A stretch of 54,292 nt of DNA. Source: Candidatus Peregrinibacteria bacterium CG10_big_fil_rev_8_21_14_0_10_55_24 (GTDB lineage Bacteria; Patescibacteriota; Gracilibacteria; Peribacterales; Peribacteraceae). Where the stretch lies: the NCBI GenBank assembly GCA_002772745.1, contig PFDV01000004.1, forward strand, positions 25,708 through 79,999, written 5' to 3'. The notes beneath the pieces are model-generated. The model was not told where the DNA came from and made no database searches. It saw only the letters and a program-made list of their open reading frames with translations. Shown here one piece after another: positions 33,644 through 41,754 of this stretch. A program made the position numbers and the translations under genes. Each line of letters begins with the position of its first letter. Within the stretch, counting starts at the first letter, position 1.

Positions 33644-34780
33644 ATGAATGCATACGAGTCAACCCCGGAGGCAGAGGACGAGGACAGAAATGTGCTTGCC
33701 CAGCGCATCGATACATTGGATTCGGTAGTGCACAATCTGCAACAGACGATTGAGGAACTGCGTGGCCGGTTGCAGAGAAAAATCGACGAGCCTGATCAAA
33801 CTCTATTAGCGGGAAACAGTCCGCCTTCACGAGATTCACTCTTGGAAGAGCAGGCGCTTCCAAAAGATCCTATTCCCAGAGAGATGCAATTGGCATACGA
33901 GCAGGACACATCGCGATATTCCAAGCTCGTTCTTCCCACCCCACTTTCCGTTTGCTACGCAATCCTCGATTGCTGCGACAGACATTGTCTGCATTGCATG
34001 TCTGCCAGTAATGAACGTTCGGATACGGGGTTGCCGACTTCTCAAGTCCAAAGTCTCTTTGAAATTTTCAAGGAGGCGGGAGTGCTTCGCATCGATATCG
34101 TTGGAGGAGAGCCATTTCTTCGCGATGATCTATTTACGCTACTCCGATATGCCGCCCAATTGGGATTGGAAGTCACGGTCACCACACACGGAGGATTGAT
34201 CACTGAGTCTCACGCGAAGACGCTCGCTTCTCTGGGCATCATCGTTCAAGTCAGCCTCGATGGGCCGCGCGCGGCCAATGACCGTCTTCGCGGACAGGGA
34301 AGTTTTGATGCGGCGATACGCGGTATTCGTTTGCTCGTGAGCCACTCGATTCCGACAAGGATCAGCTGCACAATCCAGCAAGCGAATTTCGGCGTCCTTG
34401 GGGACATGCTCAAACTTGCCAAGGAAGAACATGTTAAGGGCATCTACGTGAACCCCGTCTGTGCCCAAGGACGCGCGGATCTGCTTCGTGATGATATTTG
34501 TCTCAACCGTGAACAAGAATTTGCTCTCAGGCAGCAAGTTGCTGAGTATTCGATGCAAAGCACAGACAATGCAAAGCTACTGGAGATGAAAAAAGCAGGA
34601 CGGGCAGCGGTGTTCATTAGCGCCAGTGGCGATTACGTTTCGCAAGGTTGGGCGGAAGAAGATTGCGTGCGTCTCGGCAATGTTTTCACGGACAGCATTC
34701 GTGAGATGTGGCAGAGGACGAACATCGACCATGCTGTCCATCTGATGCAATACCTGCAGCATCCATTGGTCTACAAATAA
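33644..34780 (+). CDS. Radical SAM protein with N-terminal coiled coil, no SPASM cysteines
   Basis: 378 residues. The first 60 form an acidic coiled coil (LAQRIDTLDSVVHNLQQTIE). The radical SAM core has CCDRHCLHC (CxxxCxxC), VLRIDIVGGEPFLRDDLF, TVTTHGGLITES and VQVSLDGPRAANDRLRG, close in pattern to PqqE/MoaA-like enzymes. The C-terminal part (AEEDCVRLGNVFTDSIREMW) resembles the end of SPASM enzymes but has only one Cys, so auxiliary clusters are unlikely. Substrate is unknown. It is separate from the radical SAM operon 4 kb away. Confidence 0.88.
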   Translation: MNAYESTPEAEDEDRNVLAQRIDTLDSVVHNLQQTIEELRGRLQRKIDEPDQTLLAGNSPPSRDSLLEEQALPKDPIPREMQLAYEQDTSRYSKLVLPTPLSVCYAILDCCDRHCLHCMSASNERSDTGLPTSQVQSLFEIFKEAGVLRIDIVGGEPFLRDDLFTLLRYAAQLGLEVTVTTHGGLITESHAKTLASLGIIVQVSLDGPRAANDRLRGQGSFDAAIRGIRLLVSHSIPTRISCTIQQANFGVLGDMLKLAKEEHVKGIYVNPVCAQGRADLLRDDICLNREQEFALRQQVAEYSMQSTDNAKLLEMKKAGRAAVFISASGDYVSQGWAEEDCVRLGNVFTDSIREMWQRTNIDHAVHLMQYLQHPLVYK

Positions 34781-34849
34781 GGATGACTCATCACTTGGCT
34801 GCATGATCTTCCGATTCTCGCTATCACATCGCAGCAAAACGTTGAGGCT

Positions 34850-35281
34850 GTGAAGCGAATTGTACTGGTTACCACAGTCTTCGACGTCTGGAGCATTGAG
34901 CACGTCCTGAGCGGAATCTCCATCGGGAGTGCCGTCAAGAAGAGGAACCACAAAGCATTTAAGAAAGTTCTCGGCGAGGATCACAATCACCACTCGTGGT
35001 ACTTCAATCTCATGGGTGTCCTGTTCCTTGGATACCTCTGGGAGACGCTCGAGCATTATCTGGAGGAAGGAATGGCGGGGAAGGGCGTCGAGTACTGGTT
35101 CTAGGGCGTGGAGTTCTGGCCGAACCGGCTTATTGCCGATCCTGCCATGCTCATCCTCGGCTATGTCTTGGCGAAGCGCTACCCCTCCCTCGTCATCCCC
35201 GCGCGGATCTGTTCCCTCGTGTGGCTCTTCGTCCACGTCTTCATCTTCCCGAATTCCATGTACCTGCAGAAGTTCCTCTGA
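34850..35281 (+). pseudogene. Membrane protein gene interrupted by an in-frame TAG
   Basis: From GTG 34850 the frame reads VKRIVLVTTVFDVWSIEHVL...HSWYFNLMGVLFLGYLWETLEHYLEEGMAGKGVEYWF and stops at TAG 35102-35104. The same frame continues as GVEFWPNRLIADPAMLILGY and VIPARICSLVWLFVHVFIFP to TGA 35279-35281. Both halves have membrane-like segments and the join is seamless, so one 143-residue protein seems to have acquired a single nonsense codon. No ATG is available at the 5' end. Either a pseudogene or amber read-through. The protein family is not recognised. Confidence 0.55.
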
Positions 35282-35286
35282 CCACT

Positions 35287-35454
35287 ATGGATCACAGAAA
35301 AGTGAAAGCGTCGGTTGCTGAATTCTGCCGAAGCCGGGAGAAGGTTTTCGTGATTCCCTTCGACGGAATACGCGAGAAGCTCGAAAGGCTGATCGCCAAC
35401 GTCCTGAAAGTGTACGATAACGCATCCTTTCACGCGGGACCGGACAAGCAGTAA
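35287..35454 (+). CDS. Small hypothetical protein (55 aa)
   Basis: The product MDHRKVKASVAEFCRSREKV then FVIPFDGIREKLERLIANVL and a short tail has amphipathic helical character. It begins 5 nt after the interrupted membrane gene, suggesting they were one operon, and a strong terminator follows 50 nt after its stop. No family recognised. Confidence 0.5.
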   Translation: MDHRKVKASVAEFCRSREKVFVIPFDGIREKLERLIANVLKVYDNASFHAGPDKQ

Positions 35455-35505
35455 GGCTGAAGGGAATCGATTGAGAGAGAAGCCGCCGGGACTTGTTCCT
35501 AGCAC

Positions 35506-35536
35506 AAGGCTCTACTCCCCGTGGGTAGAGCCTTTT
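35506..35536 (+). terminator. Intrinsic terminator (plus), overlapping the 3' end of a NUDIX gene
   Basis: AAGGCTCTAC pairs with GTAGAGCCTT over a 9-nt loop and is followed by TTCTTG. The 10-bp stem would also form in the minus transcript. Confidence 0.75.
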
Positions 35537-36003
35537 CTTGAATGTATTGCTCGGGAAATAACATCCTTGATAGAATCGAGCATAGGGACAGGGCATGGTT
35601 TGTCCTCCTCCAGATTCCACCAATCGAAATGGGAATGCTCCTCAGAAAGTTTCACTTCATCATGCGTCGGCTCGATCAGAAAATTAAATTGTCGTACTGT
35701 TTGCCCCGAAGGAGACACGGCATTGAAATGACCGAGATACTCTTTCAATGTCCCGATTCTGAGATTGGTTTCTTCGAACAATTCCCTTTCCAGTCCTTGC
35801 AAGATGGTTTCGCGCGGATCGATCCCGCCACCAGGGATCTCATAGTACCCAGGGAGGAACTCGTCATTCAGTGATCTGCAAACAATCAGTATCCGATTTC
35901 TCACAATCACAGCCGCTCCCGCAAGCAACTTGCCGATATTATTGGTTGCCGCTTCGCGCTGCAGATTCCCGGTAAGTGCTTCCATTTCTTTCCCAAAACT
36001 CAT
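35512..36003 (-). CDS. NUDIX hydrolase
   Basis: 163 residues. The NUDIX box is GGGIDPRETILQGLEREL then FEETNLRIG; AAVIVRNRILIVCRS precedes it and DWWNLEED follows. Residues 1-25 are an extra helix. Its promoter is one of the clearest in the window (TTGACT-16-TATTAT, ATG 6 nt later). The 3' end overlaps a terminator serving the convergent plus-strand unit. Confidence 0.88.
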   Translation of the reverse strand: MSFGKEMEALTGNLQREAATNNIGKLLAGAAVIVRNRILIVCRSLNDEFLPGYYEIPGGGIDPRETILQGLERELFEETNLRIGTLKEYLGHFNAVSPSGQTVRQFNFLIEPTHDEVKLSEEHSHFDWWNLEEDKPCPVPMLDSIKDVISRAIHSRKGSTHGE

Positions 36004-36009
36004 ATATAT

Positions 36010-36037
36010 ATAATAGCAATTTAAATATATAAGTCAA
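36010..36037 (-). promoter_or_regulatory. Promoter TTGACT-16-TATTAT of the NUDIX gene
   Basis: TTGACT at 36032-36037 and TATTAT at 36010-36015 on the minus strand, with ATG 36003 six nucleotides after the -10. The region is strongly AT-rich. A leaderless start is nearly unavoidable here. Confidence 0.65.
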
Positions 36038-36096
36038 TGTTCTGGAGACTCTATGCCTCCTCATCCGCCAGATCCGTAAAGACAGTAGCCCTCTGC

Positions 36097-36726
36097 CTAT
36101 CGCGCCCTCGCTGGCGGCTTCCATTCTACGAGAGCACCGATTTTGCGTTCGATGGCATCGGCGCGGCGCAAACCAGCGATCTGCGCACGCGTGAGGATGG
36201 AGTGGTGAGGCGCTGCATTCAGGTACTCCGGCACGAACCAGAGATTCTCCCCCGATGTCATCCAACCGCGCTCATCCAAAGCAGAGAGATCCACGGGATC
36301 GGAGTACGAGCGCAGCGTCTTGCGCCCGTCACTGATCGAATACTCATGGAAGAAGGACATGACGAGCTCGCGGATAGAACGGTAGATGGGCTCGCGGTAC
36401 CGCAGAACTCCGTGATTGGTTTTGCTGATGGCGCCCCAGTGAGAGCGCAGTTGGAACACGGCGATCACGTGGTCATCGTCAAAGTCCGTTGCCGCCATGT
36501 CGACGAGCAGAGGCAGCCATCCGTGCAAGCGCAATGCCAAAGCCGCAAGCATCGCTCCTTCGATGCAGTGCGCACGTTGCTCCCGAAGCACGCGCCGGGG
36601 AGAAAGGCAGGTATCCCCCTCCGGTTCAAAATTCATTGGGAGCGCATCGAGGTACTCCTGGATCTTCCTGGGGGTGGAGAGCGGGCGCAGTACGCGGAGT
36701 TCCTCGCGGGTCAGGCCGTAATCCAT
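36097..36726 (-). CDS. Transglutaminase-like cysteine protein
   Basis: 209 residues. RRVLREQRAHCIEGAMLAAL places a Cys at the start of a helix, and TDFDDDHVIAVFQ supplies the His/Asp pair; this Cys...His...Asp order is that of transglutaminase-like (papain-fold) proteins. No signal peptide is present, so it is cytoplasmic. Substrate is unknown. TACACT at 36734-36739 lies 7 nt before the ATG. Confidence 0.65.
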   Translation of the reverse strand: MDYGLTREELRVLRPLSTPRKIQEYLDALPMNFEPEGDTCLSPRRVLREQRAHCIEGAMLAALALRLHGWLPLLVDMAATDFDDDHVIAVFQLRSHWGAISKTNHGVLRYREPIYRSIRELVMSFFHEYSISDGRKTLRSYSDPVDLSALDERGWMTSGENLWFVPEYLNAAPHHSILTRAQIAGLRRADAIERKIGALVEWKPPARAR

Positions 36727-36858
36727 ACGTGGGAGTGTAACCCATGATGCAGGAAAACCCTACTGATGCCCGATGGCAGACCAACTGCTGCGAAGCGAAA
36801 CTTTTTCCTTCGGAAACTGTGTGAGACAAGCGAATATCACTATTCCCCTCACTTCTCC

Positions 36859-37866
36859 ATGGAAAAACACCTCCCCATCTTCCTCAGCGGCGTTCTGGCA
36901 TGCGTTCTTCTGACGCAGCCCGCCTTTGCTCAAACCAGTGACCGTGGTTTTGGCCCCGGTGGCCAAGGGGCATTCGATCCCGGGCAGATGCTCGAAAAGC
37001 TCCTAGAAGAGAAGGGTACAGAGCTGCCCGATAACTGGGACGAGATGACGCGTGAGGAGCAGAGTGCATTCATGGAGGAGAACGGGATCGAGATGGGTCC
37101 GGGTGGTAACGGACAACGTGGAGGAAATGATTTTCTCAAACAACGCCTTGAGGAAGCGGGTGTAGAACTCCCCGATAACTGGGACGAGATGACGCGCGAG
37201 GAGCAGAGGGCATTCATGGAGGAGAACGGCCTCATGGGGAGCGGCACACTTGTTCGCGAGCGCAACCTGCTGCGCAATGCGCGACACGCCAGTCGTTACA
37301 AAGCGTTTGACGGCGAACTGCTGCCCAAAGTCACCTTCACGGATGATGGGGAAATCCGCAACCGAGAGGCTGTGGAATTCCTCCAACAGCGCGGCATCCT
37401 TAGTGGTAATGCCGACGGCTCCTTTAAGCCAAAGAATCCCATCAACCGTGCAGAGGCACTCAAAGTAATCATGGAAGCTTTGGGAGAAGAACCCGATACA
37501 TCCGTAAGTCCCACATTCTACGACGTCTCCTACGATGAATGGTTCGCCGGGTATGTGAACCGCGCCTGGGCACTCAAAATCATCCAGGGGTACAGTGATA
37601 ACACTTTCCGCCCTAGCCAGACGGTGAACCAAGCAGAACTGCTCAAAATTGCCTTCGAGAGCTTCGGTATTGATCTCTCCGACTACGCCGTAACAAATCT
37701 GCCTTCGGGAATAGACGCAACTGCTTGGTACGCTCCGTACCTCCAGTACGCACTGGACAATGATCTCCTGGATCTCAATGCCGTGGATTTGGATGCCGGC
37801 ATGACGCGCGAACTCTTCTCTGAGCTGATCTACCGGCTCATTGAACAGCAGGAGAGCATGGAGTGA
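36859..37866 (+). CDS. Secreted SLH protein with a tandem 48-residue acidic repeat
   Basis: 335 residues from ATG 36859, which gives a signal peptide (MEKHLPIFLSGVLACVLLTQ, cleavage after AFA). Next come two near-identical units separated by 48 residues, each with ELPDNWDEMTREEQ and AFMEENG after a Leu-Glu-rich helix, joined by Gly-rich linkers. The C-terminal half carries SLH repeats: RGILSGNADGSFKPKNPINR, KIIQGYSDNTFRPSQTVNQA and a third. The acidic repeat may bind calcium or a basic partner. Wall attachment through the SLH domain is inferred. Confidence 0.87.
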   Translation: MEKHLPIFLSGVLACVLLTQPAFAQTSDRGFGPGGQGAFDPGQMLEKLLEEKGTELPDNWDEMTREEQSAFMEENGIEMGPGGNGQRGGNDFLKQRLEEAGVELPDNWDEMTREEQRAFMEENGLMGSGTLVRERNLLRNARHASRYKAFDGELLPKVTFTDDGEIRNREAVEFLQQRGILSGNADGSFKPKNPINRAEALKVIMEALGEEPDTSVSPTFYDVSYDEWFAGYVNRAWALKIIQGYSDNTFRPSQTVNQAELLKIAFESFGIDLSDYAVTNLPSGIDATAWYAPYLQYALDNDLLDLNAVDLDAGMTRELFSELIYRLIEQQESME

Positions 37867-37872
37867 GAAGCG

Positions 37873-39375
37873 TCATTCCCCGCACGTCCATCCGAATCTC
37901 TGTTGCAACCTGGCATTCACGCGCTCCAGGGACGAACCGGAGAATCTGCCCTCCACACGCGCACACACACGCTCCTGGAATGTACTCACTGTGGCAACAG
38001 GCTCTTCTACTACATGGGTGGCTTCGCTCGGAGGAATGAATGCCGTATTCTCCACCACCGCGCTGCGGCCATCCTCCGCCGGACGTTGCAGAACGTAACC
38101 GCACTGCACGGTGCTGTAATCGGGCGTGAAAGTCGGCTGCTGCGGCGCCGACGCGTGCGACGGAGTTCCTGCAGCAGCCATCCGTTGCCGCAACGCGTGC
38201 TGCGCCCTGCGCGCCGCGCCGCCCCGCGTGAAGGAGTCGGAATCTTCCCCGTATGTCGCAATGAAGCCTGCTCCCTCAGTTATTCCCGACTGCAACGCAA
38301 CAATGGCTTGTGTGGAAGAAATCGTGTCCGATCCAATGATCTGCGATGTTGCCGAGTTGAAGACTGTCGCGGAACCGGCAGTGGCACTCGTACCGCTCAC
38401 AGTGACCATCAGTGCCGTTGCGTAGTTGGAGTTGCCGGGATCCTGATAGGCCAAGAACGCGTTCGTGCTGTCTAATGCCGTCATGCTCAAGTACTGGATA
38501 GTATTGGTATCGAAGACAACGGAAGAGCCCATCGTCGGAGTAGTACCGGAAACGGTGCCGGCAACAACACGACCGTTATTGCCGTCCGATATGTCGCGAT
38601 ACGCAATGGTAAGCGAGGAACTGCTGTGAACGGACGTGGTTGAATTCGCCAAATACTCGGCGAATTTCACAGCCGATCCGTAGGAGGGAACTGCCCCGGA
38701 GGCGTCGGCGATGATGACGTTGCCGTCGTTGTCGGAATCGGCGAATACGATGACCGCATGAGTCGCATCCAACGTCTCCGCAGCATGCGGAGCTGTGGCG
38801 GAAGACTCAAATACAGATTCTGTGCCAAGGGTGATATCCGTGCCGCTCACCGTCCCGATGACGGCTGTTCCGTAGTTGCTGTTGTTTCCGTCGCGGTAGG
38901 CAATGAGGAGTTTTGTACTACTCAGAGCCGCAACGTACGCACCGTAACTGGAATTATCGGAGACGGTGACTGGTGTCCCAAAGCTGATATCGGTTCCCGA
39001 AACCGTCCCAATCACGACCTTCGCGTCGCTGGCAATAAGCTCGCGGTACCCGATGACAACGTGCGTACTATCGAGCTTCGTGATGTTCACGCTTGTCGAA
39101 AGATTTGAGGAGAACGTGGCAATGTCCCCGTACGAGATCGTATCGCCGGAGATGGTCGCCACCTTCGCGCGGTTGATGTTGCCCACGTCCAGATCGCGGT
39201 AGATGACGACCGCCTGCGTAGCACTGAGCACGGCAACGGCGATATCCTGCGGACTGTTGGTATCAAACGTGGATGCAGCGCTCATGGAGAGCGTTGCCGC
39301 AAAAGCGGTCGTCCACTGCAGGGCTACTATTGCTAGGCTGAGGAACAAGTTGATCCCAATGCGTGGTCTGCACAT
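37873..39375 (-). CDS. Secreted repeat protein, probable beta-propeller
   Basis: 500 residues. After a signal peptide (FLSLAIVALQWTTAFAA), about seven repeats of 45-50 residues follow the pattern LDSTHVVIGYRE...AKVVIGTVSGTDISFGTPV, with the core VxYRD...GxxxxxTVSGT. This is the look of a seven-bladed propeller of extracellular type. The C-terminal 130 residues are different: Arg/Ala-rich, Pro-rich and with four cysteines (ERVCARVEGRFSGSSLERVN). No catalytic residues were identified. TACACT at 39384-39389 lies 8 nt before the ATG. Confidence 0.75.
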   Translation of the reverse strand: MCRPRIGINLFLSLAIVALQWTTAFAATLSMSAASTFDTNSPQDIAVAVLSATQAVVIYRDLDVGNINRAKVATISGDTISYGDIATFSSNLSTSVNITKLDSTHVVIGYRELIASDAKVVIGTVSGTDISFGTPVTVSDNSSYGAYVAALSSTKLLIAYRDGNNSNYGTAVIGTVSGTDITLGTESVFESSATAPHAAETLDATHAVIVFADSDNDGNVIIADASGAVPSYGSAVKFAEYLANSTTSVHSSSSLTIAYRDISDGNNGRVVAGTVSGTTPTMGSSVVFDTNTIQYLSMTALDSTNAFLAYQDPGNSNYATALMVTVSGTSATAGSATVFNSATSQIIGSDTISSTQAIVALQSGITEGAGFIATYGEDSDSFTRGGAARRAQHALRQRMAAAGTPSHASAPQQPTFTPDYSTVQCGYVLQRPAEDGRSAVVENTAFIPPSEATHVVEEPVATVSTFQERVCARVEGRFSGSSLERVNARLQQRFGWTCGE

Positions 39376-39383
39376 TGAAGATT

Positions 39384-39389
39384 AGTGTA
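39384..39389 (-). promoter_or_regulatory. -10 box TACACT of the propeller-like gene
   Basis: TACACT on the minus strand, 8 nt before ATG 39375. Confidence 0.5.
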
Positions 39390-39397
39390 CGCAAGGT

Positions 39398-39545
39398 GCT
39401 CGTGGAAAACGAATGATTTACCACGAGCGAGGAGGAGGGCAGTTCGACTCGCTTCGCTCGCTCACTGTCATTCAACTCGGCGAAGACGTGGCCGGAGCGC
39501 CAAAGGCGCTCTGACCATGAGCGAGGCCCGAAGGGCCGAGTCGAA
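39398..39545 (+). repeat. Cluster of nested inverted repeats (structured intergenic element)
   Basis: The spacer holds five complementary pairs: GCTCGTGG/CCACGAGC (39398-39428); an outer stem TTCGACTC (39443-39450) with GAGTCGAA (39538-39545); inside it CTCGCTCA (39457-39464) with TGAGCGAG (39518-39525); and two tight hairpins, GAGCGCC-AAA-GGCGCTC (39495-39511) and GGCCC-GAA-GGGCC (39525-39537). The nested order makes one folded domain of about 103 nt. No gene overlaps it. It could be a small RNA, a palindromic mobile repeat or a recombination scar. Confidence 0.55.
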
Positions 39546-39726
39546 TGGTGGAGACCCTGAAGAAAAGTCTGAACCGGCTCATGGAACAAGTCTTCGGACG
39601 GGCAAATCAATTTTTCAGCTTCACTTCCAAAAGACCTGATAATTGAGTTGTATCAGACTCATTGCGATGCAGAAAGAAGCGAATTGACTATCCAGCGCAT
39701 TCTGATAACTTGCCGCTCCTCCATTC

Positions 39727-41700
39727 ATGAGCAAAGATCGTCTGACCTTCATCGATTGTTTCGAAGGGCGTGATAAGAATGAGCCGCTTCCGGTCTCCAT
39801 TCCCCTGTGCCGTATCGGCGCGACGATTACCACGCACGTTGAAGCGCTCATCGCAGAAGTGAATGAGAAGTTCGCTTCCGATCTCGTTCAGAGGAAACGG
39901 CAGCAGAATACGGGAAGGTTGCGCGCAGTGGAGACACGGTTACAGGAGAATGTGATCGGTGACGGCAAAGGATCGCTTCGTAGTCTTGCAGATGTTCAGC
40001 GTACATACCGGAAGGCCCGACAGATGATACGAGACGCGTGCATGTCACATCCGGAATATAAGGATCGAAAAATGGATGTTGATGTTGCCAGTGCATTGGA
40101 AAAACGATTCGTCGATGCCTGCACTACACTCCGCGCAGAAATCCAAGCGCAGTTTACTGCTGCTGATGGCCCTGCGGACGAAGCGAGAAAGAAGAGGGAG
40201 ATCGAGCAGCACATCCTTGCCATGCGTGCGCTCCTCATCTCCCGACTTGCCGTGCGTGTGCGACAGTGGACAAATGCGCAGCAGAAGCCCGTTGTTTCGA
40301 ACAATGAAACCGTAAACATCGATAATTTCACACTCTTCTCGGAATTCATGTTCTGTCTCGACGAGGCCGTCACTGCTGCTGGAGAACATCCTCAGAACCT
40401 CCACACGGAAGCTGTCCGCGCCGTCGGAAATTTCTGTGATGATGATCTGCAGAAGAAAAAGCTGTTTGGTACATGGCTGAAGACTTTATTGTTGGAACGA
40501 GTAGACCAGGAAACTTTTCGGGGTGCTGACCACCAGCAAAAGCTGGTAATTGCCGACAACGATAATGGTGGACACACACCAGCAGAAAGCGTTCTTCTTC
40601 CCCAGAAATTCGAGCACCTTCAACGGCGCAAAGCACCCGATGACAGAGCGATGTGGCAAATGACACAAGAAGAGCTCTGCGTTCTCAGGGCGCTATATGA
40701 AGAGCGCTCCAAAGGACAGCTCACAGCGCTTGAGGATGATGAAACATTTCTTGCCGAGGCGCAGCAAATCGTCAATGCGCGCTGCTCCGGTGGATTGCCG
40801 ATTGTTCGTGCCGGGTTGGAGATTCGACGAGCGCTCAATCACTTTGCAGCGATGGAGGGGAATCCCCCTGAAGCAACTCCCATTCCTCCTCCACCGGCAA
40901 TTAAAGCGGCACCAAAGCCTTCGGAGCCGACATCTCCGCCTCCGCCACCACCTGCACCGAAGCCGTATCCCCCCGCACTTCCGCCGCACTCAGAAGAGAT
41001 TCCTCCGAAATCTCCTGCATGGGATCTCTTGGATCCCGAGGCAGTCTTGGGGCTGCTGGACGTGATCAGCGCAGATTGCGAAGGCGGGCGGGAACCGTTG
41101 CTCACAGAGGCGCTCAAGAATCTCCATCTTCCGTATTGGCAATATTCGCAGTGGGTGAGGGAGCGATCCGACATTGAATACTGCGCTGCTCTCCTGAATA
41201 ACCGAAAAGGCGGAGGCATACTGCGAGGCCGAATCCCCATGTTTCTCCGGCGTCTCCTTCTCGGGCGTGTCCATGCCGAGTGCCCCGGTGGAGAGGAGCC
41301 GACAGATGCCTTGCTTGCACAGCATGGTCTCACCCGCGCTCGCTACGAACGATGGGCACACCCCGGTGCTCGCATGAAAACCTCTCGTCGTCCGCGGAAG
41401 CCTGTGCCCGCTCCAAAGTCCCCCTGGATACGCGACAGCCGGAGAGGTGCATCTCTCGGGACCATTACGCCTGTATCGGCGCCGGAACCAGTCCTTGCCG
41501 CAGATTCCCTGCCCATTCCTCCCATCGTGCTTGGTGAGCCCGTGCCTACAGTTCTCGGCGCTTCAGTGATCACCGAGGCCGACCACATGGCAACGCCTGA
41601 ACGACCTGGAACACTCCCCCCTGATCTGCAGCTCATTTCAGACTTGCTCGATCAACGGGAAGAGATACTGAGTCTCCTCTTGTCTGAGCCGGGAAAGTAG
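39727..41700 (+). CDS. Large hypothetical protein with Pro-rich linker, first gene of a sigma-factor cluster
   Basis: 657 residues, no signal peptide or membrane span. Residues 1-370 are charged and helical (EVNEKFASDLVQRKRQQNTG, REIEQHILAMRALLISRLAV). A linker of Pro/Ala/Lys (about 380-430) follows. Then come two related helical modules: GGREPLLTEALKNLHLPYWQ...YSQWVRE and GGEEPTDALLAQHGLTRARY...ERWAH, which look like degenerate helix-turn-helix units. It is followed at 54 nt by a 383-residue helical protein and then a sigma factor, all on one strand. Family is not recognised; a regulatory role is only suggested by the neighbours. Confidence 0.65.
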   Translation: MSKDRLTFIDCFEGRDKNEPLPVSIPLCRIGATITTHVEALIAEVNEKFASDLVQRKRQQNTGRLRAVETRLQENVIGDGKGSLRSLADVQRTYRKARQMIRDACMSHPEYKDRKMDVDVASALEKRFVDACTTLRAEIQAQFTAADGPADEARKKREIEQHILAMRALLISRLAVRVRQWTNAQQKPVVSNNETVNIDNFTLFSEFMFCLDEAVTAAGEHPQNLHTEAVRAVGNFCDDDLQKKKLFGTWLKTLLLERVDQETFRGADHQQKLVIADNDNGGHTPAESVLLPQKFEHLQRRKAPDDRAMWQMTQEELCVLRALYEERSKGQLTALEDDETFLAEAQQIVNARCSGGLPIVRAGLEIRRALNHFAAMEGNPPEATPIPPPPAIKAAPKPSEPTSPPPPPPAPKPYPPALPPHSEEIPPKSPAWDLLDPEAVLGLLDVISADCEGGREPLLTEALKNLHLPYWQYSQWVRERSDIEYCAALLNNRKGGGILRGRIPMFLRRLLLGRVHAECPGGEEPTDALLAQHGLTRARYERWAHPGARMKTSRRPRKPVPAPKSPWIRDSRRGASLGTITPVSAPEPVLAADSLPIPPIVLGEPVPTVLGASVITEADHMATPERPGTLPPDLQLISDLLDQREEILSLLLSEPGK

Positions 41701-41754
41701 AGCGTCTTTTCCATTGCATTCCATCCTCCAACATGTTCCAATGCCAACCTTTCT

